From Phylloscopus collybita (Eukaryota; Chordata; Aves; Passeriformes; Phylloscopidae), in NCBI GenBank assembly GCA_027886175.1, contig JAJNNQ010000026.1, forward strand, positions 12,891,501 to 12,955,500: a DNA stretch of 64,000 bases. The letters run 5' to 3'. Position 1 is the first letter of the stretch. Each line of letters opens with the position of its first letter. Below the pieces are notes generated by a model, which did no database searches, was not told where the DNA came from, and worked only from the letters and a program-made list of their open reading frames with translations. Made by a program: the position numbers and the translations under genes. Below, in pieces: positions 24,195 to 34,932 of the stretch.

Positions 24195-25326
24195 CTCTTC
24201 CCATTCAGTAAAGCTTTTGATACTGTCATTCAGAGTATCCTTCTGGACAAAATGTCAGGCACACAGCTGGATAAACACATCATGCCGTGGGTGAGCAACT
24301 GGCTCACCACTCAGGCACAAAGGGTTATAGGGAATGGGTGACATCAGACTGGTGACCTGTCACTGATGGGTTTTCCCAAAGGGCTCCACCCTCAGCCCTG
24401 TGCTCTTCAATACCTTCATAAATGACTTGGATATAGGACTGGAAGGGATACTGAGCAAAGCCACAGATGATACAAAACTGGGAGGAGCTGTTGACTCCCT
24501 CGAGGACAGGGAGACCCAGCTGAGAGACCTTGACAAATCAGAGGATTGGGGAATCACCAACCATATGAATTTCAACAAGGGAAAGTGCCAGATCCTGCAC
24601 CTGGGATGGGGCAATCCTGGATGCACAGACAGACTGGGGAAGGAGAGGCTGGAAAGCAGTGCTGGGGAAAGGGATCTGGGAGTCCTGGTTGATGGCAAAT
24701 GGAACAGAGTCAGCAGTGCTCTGGCAGCCAGAGGGCCAAGCGTGTCCTGGGGTGCATCAAACACAGCATCACCAGCTGGGCAAGGGAGGGGATTGTCCCA
24801 CTCTGCTCTGCACTGGGGCAGCCTCACCTTGACTCTGTGTGCAGTTTTGGGCACCACAATATAGAAAGATATTAAAATATTGGAGAGCATCTAGAGGAGG
24901 ACAACAAAGATGATGAGGGGCCTTGAGGGGAAGCTGTGTGAGGAGTGGCTGAGGTCACTTGGTCTGTTCAGTCTGGAGGAGACTGAGGGGAGACCTCACC
25001 GCAGTCTTCAACATCCTCGTGAGGGAAAAAGGAAGAGAGGACACTGATCTCCTCTCTGATGAGCAGCAACAGAGCCTGAGGGAATGGCATGAAGTTGTCT
25101 CAGGGAAGGTTTAGGTTGAATATTAGAAAAAGACTCCTCACCCAGAGGGTGGTTTGGCACTGGCACAGGCTCCCCAGGGAAGTGGTCACAGCACTAAGCC
25201 TGAAAGAGTTCAAAAGGATTTGGACAATGCTCTCAGGCACATGGTGTGACTCTTGGGGATGGTCCTGTGCAGGGCCCTGATGGTCCTTGTGGGTCCCTTG
25301 CAACTCAGCATAGTCAGTGATTCTGT
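24195..25326 (+). mobile_element. CR1 LINE fragment with broken reverse-transcriptase ORF2
   Basis: This is the longest CR1 copy in the window. Its 5' part translates to reverse-transcriptase text: an FSKAFDTV-like block near 24206, then an in-frame stretch at 24400-24864 with FINDLD, DDTKLGG, KCQILHLG and ERDLGVLVD blocks typical of CR1 ORF2. The aromatic-Ala-Asp-Asp catalytic box reads ATDD instead of FADD, and the frame is lost upstream and downstream. Non-coding CR1 3' sequence follows, ending 'cagtgattctgtg'. It is therefore a 5'-truncated, inactive copy. It lies in the same orientation as SCML4 and as the CR1 fragment 300 bp upstream, so the two could be separate insertions or one element interrupted. 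Confidence 0.92.
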
Positions 25327-26244
25327 GGAAACAAACTAACAGCGCTTTGTTGGTGGTCATTCTTGATCCCAATCTGAAGGCAGGACAACTCTATAAAACA
25401 TGACAACATAGGCAAGTGAGAAATGGCACTAGCCAGGGGCCAGCTCGGGGTCCCTCATACTCTACAACTGGCATACAGCAGGAGGTCAAATTCATAGCTG
25501 GTCTCAGATGCACTTATTGAATATTTTGTCCTTCTTTCAGACTGAAAATAAAAGGATTTAGCCTTCCCCAGGGGAGGTGGTGGTAAAACTCTCTTAGATA
25601 TCTCTAAGTCCTATATACTTCCCTCTCCTTTCCCCAGCTTTTTGGTTTTACCATTATACTGAAAGAGTGGCCATTATTTTTGACATTTGTAATTCATAGT
25701 CATGGACAACAAAATCTTCATCCAAAACAACTTCTACTCTCCTCCAGGGATTGCTCAAAGTTTGGTTTGTAGGCAGTGCTCTGACTTCCTTTCTGCTTAA
25801 AATATACTTTGTGCATTGTCCACTGGAAAACAACAAAAGGAAAGAAATACTTGTCAGAAGAACACTTTGGTGTAGGACAGGTAAATATACAAAGCAGCAA
25901 GCTGTGAGCTTGGCTCTCTGCTTTCCCCCCTACTTCCCTTCTCGGCACAAGGAAAAGCAAGAGTGGTACCTTCAGGACACATCCATCACATCAGTCCTTT
26001 TTAAATATGAGGACCTGGTCATCGTTTGACTGGTGAAATGTTGCCAGGTACTGGCAGCATAAAGGCATAGTGATATTGCACAGTAAACTCACATCATGTT
26101 TCTCTTCTCCAAGCTGGGCTACAAGTCACAAAGATCACTGGGTGCAACGGTGCAGCAGTTTGTATTTACTAGCTGGTAATAACACAATCTGGACCAGAGT
26201 GTGAGTTTATTTACATGGGTGTCAGCCCAGAGTAGCCTCTTGGT

Positions 26245-26301
26245 GCCACTGGATTTATACAAGATTTACACTCCTGCAACCAAGAGCAGAATTTGGCCCT
26301 A
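26245..26301. repeat. Ancient amniote SINE/LINE-like relic
   Basis: The string 'cactggatttatacaagatttacactcc...agagcagaatttggccc' resembles an old dispersed repeat with a 'tttacaccagtgtaactgagagcagaatttggccc' core that I recall from turtle, crocodile and bird DNA. I cannot name the family securely. Similar fragments occur at 34891-34932 and 54668-54720. Confidence 0.35.
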
Positions 26302-26659
26302 AATTATGATGCAGTTAAAGACCCCATGTTTCTGAGTTGTGGAGCATTGTTTACACCCACATGAAATGGGTCATAAAATGCCATTGCACTGATTTGTTGG
26401 AGTGTTAGGCTCAATTTGCCCAGGTGTAAATAACTACCCGGTGGGTGGCATAATATTTGCATCCTGTAGCTTAAGGCGTTGCTGTCTGCTGCAAATCAGT
26501 CAGGCTTCAGGCTCCAGTATCCTCCTGGGAGCAGGATGGATCTTCTGGCCTGGAGAAAGTGATGCAATAGCAGATTGCTAATGAGTGGGAGTTCATGGGG
26601 CGTGACATACATAGAATAAAATTGGAATATCTTGTGTATACTTTCATTATTTTTTGCAG

Positions 26660-26789
26660 CTGAAATCTCGTGTCCTGATGACTCCTTTAGCAATCTCTCC
26701 TCCGAGAAGCACGCCAGAGCCGGATATTAGTTCAATCCCCCAGGATGCAGCCACAGTGCCCAACTCGGACACCCCACAGGCTCTCACAG
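26660..26789 (+). CDS. SCML4: SCML4 coding exon 2 (linker before SLED)
   Basis: This exon encodes residues 68-110 and the first base of codon 111. The acceptor is 'attttttgcag' ending at 26659 and the donor is ACAG|GTACTC at 26790. The frame joins exon 1 in phase 0 and leaves in phase 1. The peptide begins LKSRVLMTPLA and includes SPPRSTPEPD and SIPQDAAT, a Ser/Pro-rich segment strongly matching the conserved linker of SCML4 and related Scm-like proteins between the basic motifs and SLED. The SPPRSTPEP stretch carries several Ser/Thr-Pro sites that could be phosphorylated; that is inference. The donor GTACTC is a weak match to the consensus. Confidence 0.92.
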
Positions 26790-29342
26790 GTACTCAGCCT
26801 CAAGTGCTCCTTGACCAGGGGGTGAGCAGGAGCCAGGGGCTGACAGCCAGATGTCACAGCCAGATGCTGGGCTTTCCAGAACAGAGGGAGCTCATGAAAA
26901 TGGGGTGTTTGCAGATTAGTCTAGCGACCAGTGACAAAGAGCAGAGTTATCCTGCAAGGTTGTATTTTGACTGCCATATGTTGAGTTTAGTGGAGATGTC
27001 AGTTCCATTCCTCTTGAAATGTGAACATCAAAAACCCATGAATGCTCCATTTTATACCTAACATTTTCACCCCATGTTGCAATGACCAGCCTAAATCCCT
27101 CTGTGAACATGAAGCACCTGTTACAGCTCTGGGGAGAAAAATGGAGGAGCCATGCTCTGACTGTAGGCAGGGCTACCAGCACAAAAACCCCAGTGCCTTA
27201 TCACAGCAGCAGGCACAGTCATTTTCAAATGTAGTCAGAAAACACAGCCTTACACTTTCTTTTTGTTTATATTACCAGAAATAACATAGGTCAAGGCTTT
27301 TAAACTGATGTAAATGAGAAGAAAATCAACAAGACAGCTGATTTACCCTGAGATTTGAGCAGAGAAATGGATTAGATAACATTAGAATCTAAACACAACA
27401 CATAAATCCCATTATTTCTTAGCTGGGATGCACAGAGGAGAGGTTTTCCATCTGCTCTGGTGGCAGAATGATACTAAACCTAGTAACAATGACAATAATA
27501 TATTTTATTCTCATTTATCCCTTCACACACAAAGTCTGCAAAGCACTTGGCAAACACCAGCTGAGAGGATGGAAATGCCCTGAAAGGTGTGCCCAGGGCT
27601 GCTTTTGGAGTGGGACAGGGAGGCACAGTCCACAAACCCTGCCAGATCACCAGGGTGGCTGCAAAGGCAGGGGCTCTGTGGGTCATTTCAGGCTCAGTGG
27701 ATGCAGTGCCCCACACCTCTGTCTGCCCATCCTTGTGCCACTGGCACCTTTCCTCCCAGCATCCTCCCAAGAGTGTGGGCAGGTTCCCACCAGAGCAGGG
27801 CAGGCAGGAGATGAAGGGAAACTCAAGCCAGCTTTTGCCTCCTTCTCTGCTTCAAAAGGACTGTAGGGACCCTGGCTCTGCAGTGGGGGACTCAGCATAT
27901 CGCCTGCAAGCTGCAGAGTCCCTCCCACAGCTGAGCTCCAACAAAACCAGTGGATTGCCATGCAGAAGCCACATTCTGCAGATTTGTCAAGGTGTGGCAC
28001 TCTGGGAAAGCTGCACTCTGACACCCCCCTGCAATTCCTGCGTGCTGCTGCTGTATTTTCAGTGCACCATCCTTTTGTTTGTTTGGCACTTGGAAGGTGT
28101 GAAGTGGTATAACGATAAGTATGATTGCTATTATCCTCCTGTTTACCCAGGATGTGCTGCTTGAGCCCCTTCTGCTGGTCCCTGCGAGATGGGGGAGCAG
28201 AGTGCACTGTGACAGTTGCACTAGATTTTCATTATGGTGATGCAAACTGTAAATTATATCCAACTTTACACAGCTGTCATCATGTCCTCCACTCTGCTTG
28301 ATGGGGTTTTTTTGTCACATATCTGATTTCTGTCAGAAGATAATGTTATATTGTTTGAGAGATGACAGCTCGAGCACACTCAGCCAGCTATTATAATATG
28401 TCTCACTTTAGCCTGACTTTAGGCTGTGTCTTAGTCGCCCTTAGTTACGGCAGCACTATCCCTGCTTCCCCCGAGATGCAGTTAGCCTCAGCCAAGCTTA
28501 AAATAAGTTCATGGCAGTGAGGAGAACGCTCATTTTTTTGGCTATTGCTGGCAGGCCTGATGGCATGTAGAAAAACTGCCTTTGTAGCTTATGAGAGGAG
28601 GCATGCAGGGCTTGGCTATGGAGAGTCTGGGGCAGACCCCCTCACAGAACCCTGTGCAGCACAGTCACGTTGTTGGAGTCCCAAAATGTTGCACTGCACA
28701 CCACGTACAGTTTTCCTCACGTGATGCCGTTTGTAGAGTTTTAGGTTGAACATGGAGGGTAAGGAAGCTCCCAAAGGCCAGACTCTTTGCCATGGCACTG
28801 TTTAGCATAGCCCTCCAGAAATTACAGCTGCATTAGAATCAGAAGAAGCAAGGATCCAAAGCCTTTCCAAAAGTCATCTCAGAGCAGTGCTTCTCACAGT
28901 GGCTCTCAATGAACCAGTCTAAAAACAGAGGGAAAAAAAAAAATGAACAACCTGAAGACACGCCTCAGACTGGCTTGCCCTCCTTGCTGTGAAGTCACTG
29001 CTGGTAGTCACTGTTCTGCACTCCCAGTATATTTTTCTGGTCACAAGTTGCATGGACAAGGTGGAATCCAGAGAGCAGACCCCAGGCACATATAGGAGCT
29101 TTTTTAGAGGTGTGTAGCTTATCCTAGCCTGTGACATTGAGCTAGACCTAAACTCACTCAGCTTGCTTTGCTCTGGCAATGGGTCATTAGCACAAGGAAG
29201 TCTGGTTCTGCCATCACAAATGGCAACAATTCACCAGGGAAGGAAAAACTTGGTAAATTAATAGAAATGTGGAATGCTAGCATTTCCTAGGGTATTCTCA
29301 GGACTGTTTTGTAATAACTTTGTTGGGATTTTATGTCTACAG
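26790..29342 (+). other. SCML4: SCML4 intron after coding exon 2
   Basis: This 2.55 kb intron has donor GTACTC and acceptor 'ttttatgtctacag'. A GC-richer patch at 27540-27900 produces long chance frames without recognisable protein. Segments at 27470-27560 and 28110-28165 resemble old SINE/LINE ends ('gcaaagcacttggcaaac', 'tgctattatcctcctgtttaccc'). A unique stretch at 28300-28560 has the look of a conserved non-coding element. Confidence 0.75.
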
Positions 29343-29543
29343 TCTGCATTTATGTCAACAAGCAGGCGAACCTGGGGCCGTACCTGGACAGAAAAAAGGT
29401 GCAGCAGCTGCCAGAGCAGTTTGGGCCGGAGCGGCCGTCGGCGGCCCTGCAGCAAGCAGTGCAAGCCTGCATCGACTGTGCACTCCAGCAAAAGGTGGTC
29501 TTCTCCCTCATCAGGCAGGGCTATGGAGCTGAGACGGTGTCAG
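29343..29543 (+). CDS. SCML4: SCML4 coding exon 3 (first half of SLED domain)
   Basis: This exon completes codon 111 (Val) and encodes residues 112-177. The acceptor is 'atgtctacag' ending at 29342 and the donor is TCAG|GTAAAG at 29544. It enters and leaves in phase 1. The peptide starts CIYVNKQANLGPYL, continues through KKVQQLPEQFGPERPS and LQQAVQACIDCA, and ends in the FSLIRQGYGAE region. This is the N-terminal half of the SLED domain, characterised in SCML2 as a DNA-binding module. The exon is nearly colinear with the mammalian sequence as I remember it, without gaps. Confidence 0.95.
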
Positions 29544-32500
29544 GTAAAGCATCTTTGTAAGGGGTTTGTGGCCAGTAGGCAAGCACTTAAAGTCTTAACA
29601 TGTCCCCCAGTCCTGCCTGCCCTGGATGTCCTGTTCCCACCAGTGGGATGGCAACCAGCTTTGAATATCACTGATGCCTTTGTAAAACGACCTGCTGCAG
29701 GAATGACCTTGGTGTCAGATGAAAGACTGTTGGTAAGGGGTATTGCAGTGGTGATTTGTGCGCTCCAGAGTCTGCCTCTTACCACTCTTTGGAGCAGTGC
29801 TGAGGCCAGGGCTGAGAGCTGTTTTCATGCAGCTGGTCAAGGATGGGCAGCAGTGCCAGCCCACTTCATGACACACATTGCCACCACAAGTAGACAGGTA
29901 TGCCTCATGTGATGAGGGTGGCAAAACTCTGGAACTGGTTTCCTAGAGAGGTGGTGGATTCCCCAAAATCAGATATAGTCAAGGTCAGGTTGGATGGGCC
30001 TTGGAGCAATCTGAGCTAGCTGAAGATGTCCCTGCTCATTGCAGGGTGTAAAGGTCCCTTCCAGCTCAAGTCTTTCTACAACTCTGTGATTCTGTGTTTC
30101 TCAAAAGGACAGCTTCTGTGCAGTTTAGCTGTTGGTGTGTCCCCTGCCTGCAGTTCATGATCCAAACCAGCTCTCCACTGCAGGAGTTGCAGAAGTCTCA
30201 CAGCAATTCTCCATGCAGCAGGACTGCAGCCAGTCTGCACAAATATATCAGAGACAATCAAAGACCAAGGGGAACTTCCCAGCAGCTCCTCATCTTCCCA
30301 CAGTGGCACTCCTTGCTGTGTCCTGATGTACCTCCCATGTCCCATGATGAATCCCCTAGCCTGGTTCTCGGCATGAATGTGAACTTTTCTTCTATCACAG
30401 CAAGAGTTTTGTGTCACAACATTCTTTTGGCATATGGGGAATGCAGTGGGAACGAAACAATGATGGGAATATGGGAACGGCACTCACCAATGAGCTGCTG
30501 CAGATGAGTCAGGCACGAACACAAAGCCAAGGATTGCAAGTCCAATCAGTTTTGCGGGGACTGCAGATGCTCAGCTGTGCCACTGGGACCTTCTTGTGTG
30601 GGAGCCCAAGCTCTGGCCCTCTGTGCAGCATATAAATTGTGCTTCCTCCCTCTCCTCGAGTTCTCTGTAATCACAGGTGTGCCTTCCCTAAGGGACATCA
30701 GAAATACTCTGAGAATGATCCAGACTTGTTCACAGAAACACAAGACTGAAGCAATTCAGTGTAAAGCTTAATTTTTGCCTAGTTCTGTGCTGCATATATG
30801 ATTTTCATTACAATCAGGAGAGCCATATTATGCACCAAGCCTGCCAAACTCCTTGGTCTCAGTTCCTCTGAGCTGGCTCAGCTTCAGCTTCACCTGAACT
30901 AAAAGCACCTGATCAACATTTCTCCCAATTTCATGCTTCTTCTAGTCATCAAAGAGGGGTGAATGGCCTCCTAGTCATGGCTTGGCCCTGCAGTTGCACC
31001 TCACTCCCAGCAGCACAGATGAGTTTTGTCAGGGGTTTTCCTATCTTCCCATGGCTTGGCTCACAGATGCTCAACCAGCTGTGGAGCACGATCCCTCACA
31101 GCAGCTCAGGAAATCTCTGAAGTTATCCCTGAAATTACAAGTCTAATGTTGCAATTTTTTCTTGTTAATAGTGATGGGAGACTGTAGGATTGGGAAAGAA
31201 CCTTCCCGGTGGAAGAGTTCAGGCAGCCAGCCATATCATGTTGTCCACCCTGCAAACCTGTTGACATTGAATGTGTCTTGATACAACTGATCCCTGGGTC
31301 TGTTTTGACCCCCTCCACCCCTCCCATGGCTGGGACCTTATGCCTTTTTTGATTCCTGGCTAAATATGTCCCCTGACAGGTTTACTTGTTTACTTGCAGG
31401 AATTTTAATTGCTCTGTTCTTACCCTTAGATGTATTTCTAAGAGAGCCACTCTTATCCTGCTAGGCTGAAATACACAGTTCCTTTTGGTGAGAAAGATCG
31501 CTGGATCAGTGAAAGGAGTGTGGGTGTCTTGCCACTGCCCCACAGAGCAGGATGGTGGTGGCTGCAATGCCACAGGGATGTTCCCCAAACATCAACGCAG
31601 TCTGCCTGTGCACTTCTGCAAGTGTGAATTCGCCCTTCTTCAGCCTGTATGAATAGAATGATGCCCATCAATCCATCTCAGATTTCTCAAGAACTTTGTA
31701 TAGTGGCTTTAACACTCCATTTCCTCTGCTGGAAATACTTTGTTCCATACCTTCTGGAAATATATCTGAGTTTTTCATGAGTGTGTCACCTTGCTGCTTT
31801 GTGGGCATCTGGTAAACTAGTATTATCCTTTCTTCTCCTATCGGGTTGTCTTGAGCCTCTTCAAAGAGTTATGGATTTCTGTTTATTTTCCAGATTCTTT
31901 TTTTCACTCATTTTTACTATCACAGAAGTCAAAATCAGTTGATCCTTTCTGTGCAGTCTCCCAGGCCTCTTCTCCATTGATGATGTCTGCCAGCTTACAG
32001 CGTCCACAAAATCTTTTTGTGCCAGCACAGACTGCTGCTGGTTTCTCTCTGGGACTTGGGGTCTCCTGCCAGCAGACCCTGTTGTCATTTGTTGACCCAC
32101 ATCTCATATGCAATCATTTCCAGTTTAATAAAAGATTTCTCATACTTTACTTTTCTGGAGAGACCACAACTGCCAGCATTCCCTTGCCTATAAATGCAGT
32201 TAGCTCAGTAAATAAAGATCAGCGATGAAGCTGTTACCTCTCTCTTCAGTACAATCCTGGTACCTTCTATTCATTCCCAACCATGCCTTTAATTCTTATC
32301 TCCCCATTATCTTTTAAAACCTTGGGTACTGCTGAAGTCAGCCTAACAGCTCATCACTATTGGTGATCACTGCAGATCACTTTCTTTCCCCTTCCTTAGA
32401 CAACGGAATCATAATTGCCTCCTTCTAATCACACGATACAATTTTCAGATGGATGCATATATTAGAAAACCTTGCACTGCTGGCCGTGCCAGTCAGCATC

Positions 32501-32704
32501 TTTCAGCTCTCCGGGGGGAAGGTGATCTGGGTCACACAAACTCAGCTCCTTAAGCTCCTCCAGTTTGTTGTGTGCCTCAGGTAGGGTAATTTTGCAAAAT
32601 ATTTTAGGACATGCAAATACTCAAGTAAAATTATTTCCCCTGCTCACATTCTCCCTTCTGCCATGCATCCACAAGTATTGAATTGCTCCTGTTCTGCTTT
32701 CTAG
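29544..32704 (+). other. SCML4: SCML4 intron after coding exon 3
   Basis: This 3.16 kb intron has donor GTAAAG and acceptor 'ttctgctttctag'. It contains a CR1 tail at 29919-30096. The stretch 31660-32560 is pyrimidine-rich and may be an old antisense LINE, but I could not confirm a family. No additional exon is supported. Confidence 0.75.
29919..30096 (+). mobile_element. CR1 LINE 3' tail
   Basis: Recognised from 'gaactggtttcctagagaggtggtggattcccc', 'aaggtcaggttggatgggccttggagcaatctgagctag' and the terminal 'aaggtcccttccagctcaag...ctctgtgattctgtg'. It is about 180 bp, 5'-truncated, lying about 375 bp downstream of SCML4 coding exon 3 in the same orientation. Confidence 0.92.
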
Positions 32705-32899
32705 TTTCAGCTTCTTTTGAGGGGAAGCAGCATCTCCAGAGCCTGCTGGTAGTGAACAGCATCGGGTATGTCCTGCGCTTCCTGAAGAAGCTGTGCCGCA
32801 GCCTCCTGTGTGACAACCTCTTCAGCAACCAGCCCTTCCAGCAGCACCGCGCCGCGCCCGACAGCCCCCAGGGCTGTCCCAACAGACGGATGGAGGCAG
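32705..32899 (+). CDS. SCML4: SCML4 coding exon 4 (second half of SLED domain)
   Basis: This exon completes codon 178 (Val) and encodes residues 179-242. The acceptor is 'tctgctttctag' ending at 32704 and the donor is GCAG|GTAGGC at 32900. Both junctions are phase 1. The peptide contains SASFEGKQHL, VVNSIGYVLRFL and KLCRSLLCDNLFS, the conserved C-terminal half of SLED, which ends near residue 222 (NQPF). After it, a variable Gln/Pro/Arg-rich tail (QQHRAAPDSPQGCP) ends in RMEA, matching an RMES-like position in mammals. The exon is clearly GC-richer than its flanking introns. Confidence 0.95.
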
Positions 32900-34059
32900 G
32901 TAGGCTGCTTCATCACCTTGGGCTCCAGATTTAACAGAGCTGAAGAAATGACTGTCTTTTTTGGTGCTGTGTTGTGCTGTGTATGATAGGGGACTGCAGG
33001 CCTCTGTGAGACCCTTCCCGAGGGAGGCAGTGAGCTCACTTGTGGTGTTTTCCCAGTGGCTGTAGAGGAGGTGTTTGGGTGAGAACTGCGGTGCTGAGGT
33101 GCCCCAGCAGAGAATTTTTGGGCCAGCATGTTATGTTAGCACAAACCTAAGGTACATGTTATTAGCTGTAGCACAGACAGCCTGGATCCCGATCTGCCAC
33201 CTCCATCTGTGAGTATAAACCTAAATGAGCTGTGACTGCTAAGTGGTTTGCTTTGCTACTTGCAGGGATGTTTCTCCTAGCTTAAAACCCTCTGGGACCA
33301 GCAAGGTCCCTGTCTTAGTGCTTGACCATGTGGGGCAAAGCCTGGAGGAGCTGTGGCATGAGGCAGATGTATCCAAGGATGGTGGTGGTCCTGAGGGGCA
33401 CTTGCCTTGAGCAGCACTGGGCTCCCAGATGGATGGCACTCCTGAGCTTCCTTCTTGCTTCTATTCTGGGACAGGGTGCTGGCCCCACACAGCCCCCATG
33501 GAGCTGGGACACGCCTGCAGCCCCATCTGCAATCAGAGGCTGGAAATGCCCTGGGGCCTTACTATGGCATTGCAAAAGCTAGTGTAGAAAAAAGAAAGAT
33601 GCAAGTTATGGGCATGAGCCTTCATTTCACCTGCATGCTTCCTCCTGACTTAAATTATTTTTCTTTTTCTTTTATTAACAGCACTGTGGGTGTTTGGGGA
33701 GGACACTGTCTCTCATGCATTCAGTTTAATGGCAGATACATGCTGGGAGATGAGAGAAAGGTGTTTTAGTGTCCACAGTCATGATTTTTGAATCTCTTGT
33801 TCACCAAGAATACCCTCAGTGTGCGCTTTACTCACCAAAGGTGGGAGAGGGCTCTGCACACAGCGCAGAAATCATCTTTTTGTACAAAGAAATTCAGCTG
33901 CCACTCTTTACACATAGGGGATAAAAGGCAGGAGACTGGACTGGAAAGCAGTATTTTTCTTTCCTCTCCACTAGGAAAGACATTTGCAGCAAGCTGAATG
34001 CTTCTGAGAGGTCAATGGATTTCTGTAGCACTGAGCGAGTGCAGCCCAGGAGGCCTGGC

Positions 34060-34103
34060 ATTTGCGTTTGCATTTGCATTTTAATTTGCATGTACATTTG
34101 CAT
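34060..34103. promoter_or_regulatory. Cluster of octamer (POU-factor) sites
   Basis: Three perfect ATTTGCAT octamers lie at 34072-34079, 34084-34091 and 34096-34103, exactly 12 bp apart. A near match (ATTTGCGT) lies at 34060-34067. The octamer is the classic binding site of Oct-1/Oct-2-type POU proteins. The whole block may also be read as a degenerate TTTGCA hexamer repeat, so regulation is inferred, not shown. Confidence 0.35.
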
Positions 34104-34404
34104 TTACTTTCTCACGGCAGGGCTGTGTGAGAGAAGGCAATTCCACAACCAGAGTTTTTACAGTTGCTGTTACACTCTGAGCGTCTCCCTCCCCACAAAA
34201 TTCCAATGCAGATGTCCCTGAGACCATCCTCACTGGATCTCCCCAGACACCGAGGATGGACAAAACATTGTTTTTCCCTCAGACTAGACAAGAGATGTGG
34301 GTGTAGGCAAGGCTTCTTTCCTGGGTCTCTCCCACTGTGGGGTGGGGTGTGTGTGCAATCAATAGCCCCCCAGAAGCAGCATGGGCTGGGCAGCCTGGGC
34401 TAGT

Positions 34405-34545
34405 CAGGTAAGTTTAGATTAGATACGAGGAAGAAATCCTTTACTGTGAGAGCAGTGAGGGACTGAAATAGGTTGCTCAGAGAAACTGTAGGTGCTCCAT
34501 CCCTGGAAGTGTTCAAGGCCAGGTTGGATTGAGGCACTGAGTCTA
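34405..34545 (+). mobile_element. CR1 LINE fragment lacking its terminal tail
   Basis: The text 'gtttagattagatacgaggaagaaatcctttactgtgagagcagtgagg' and 'catccctggaagtgttcaaggccaggttggattgaggca' is CR1 3' sequence. It stops before the usual 'aaggtcccttccaac...attctatg' terminus, so both ends are missing. Confidence 0.88.
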
Positions 34546-34890
34546 TGTTTAATGCTGCATTGCCTAAATCTCTTTCCACCTCCCCAGGAGCCAGCATTTC
34601 TCTGCAGCAAGGCTGGCACGGGGGGTTCCTCTGCTATGCAGAGCAGAGATGGGGTTTGCCCACAGAGCAGTGATAATGAGGAGCTCTGCTGCAGACAGGT
34701 CTGTGAGGGCACCTGTTGGGATCAAGCTCATGTGGAAGGAGCAGGGCCATGAAAAGGCACAACAAGAAGCCATGCAAAGCAGCCACATTTTTCATTGTTT
34801 CTGTTCCCCATCTTGTAATCGAGATGTCCTTTCTTTTAACATCACGTGCTTTTCAGCCCCTTTGCACCAATGAATCTAATCCATGTATTG

Positions 34891-34932
34891 ACTTTGGTGC
34901 AGTTATTCTTGATTTACACCGTCAGAAGGGAG
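34891..34932. repeat. Ancient amniote SINE/LINE-like relic
   Basis: 'actttggtgcagttattcttgatttacaccgtcagaagg' resembles the same old 'gatttacaccagtgtaa' repeat suspected at 26245-26301. It is short and degenerate, so assignment is tentative. Confidence 0.3.

Larger units (their letters stand above)
18220..26659 (+). other. SCML4: SCML4 intron after coding exon 1
   Basis: This 8.4 kb intron has donor GTAGAT and acceptor 'attttttgcag'. It contains a long A-rich tract (18347-18397), an antisense CR1 tail (18445-18543), a T34 run (22284-22317), two same-strand CR1 fragments (about 23.45-25.33 kb), an AT dinucleotide tract (about 23900-24008) and an old SINE-like relic (26245-26301). An AT-rich unique stretch at 20520-20900 looks like a candidate conserved non-coding element. 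No coding exon is seen. Confidence 0.8.

Noticed and set aside
27589..28164. 191-codon frame in SCML4 intron 2
   Set aside because: The longest apparent frame in the region, but low-complexity and overlapped by a 174-codon antisense frame; GC-rich patch artefact.
29274..29912. 212-codon frame overlapping SCML4 coding exon 3
   Set aside because: Wrong frame relative to the SLED-encoding frame; it is a shadow of the real exon plus intron.
31660..32560. Possible ancient antisense LINE in intron 3
   Set aside because: Pyrimidine-rich texture suggests an old element but no diagnostic block could be identified on either strand.
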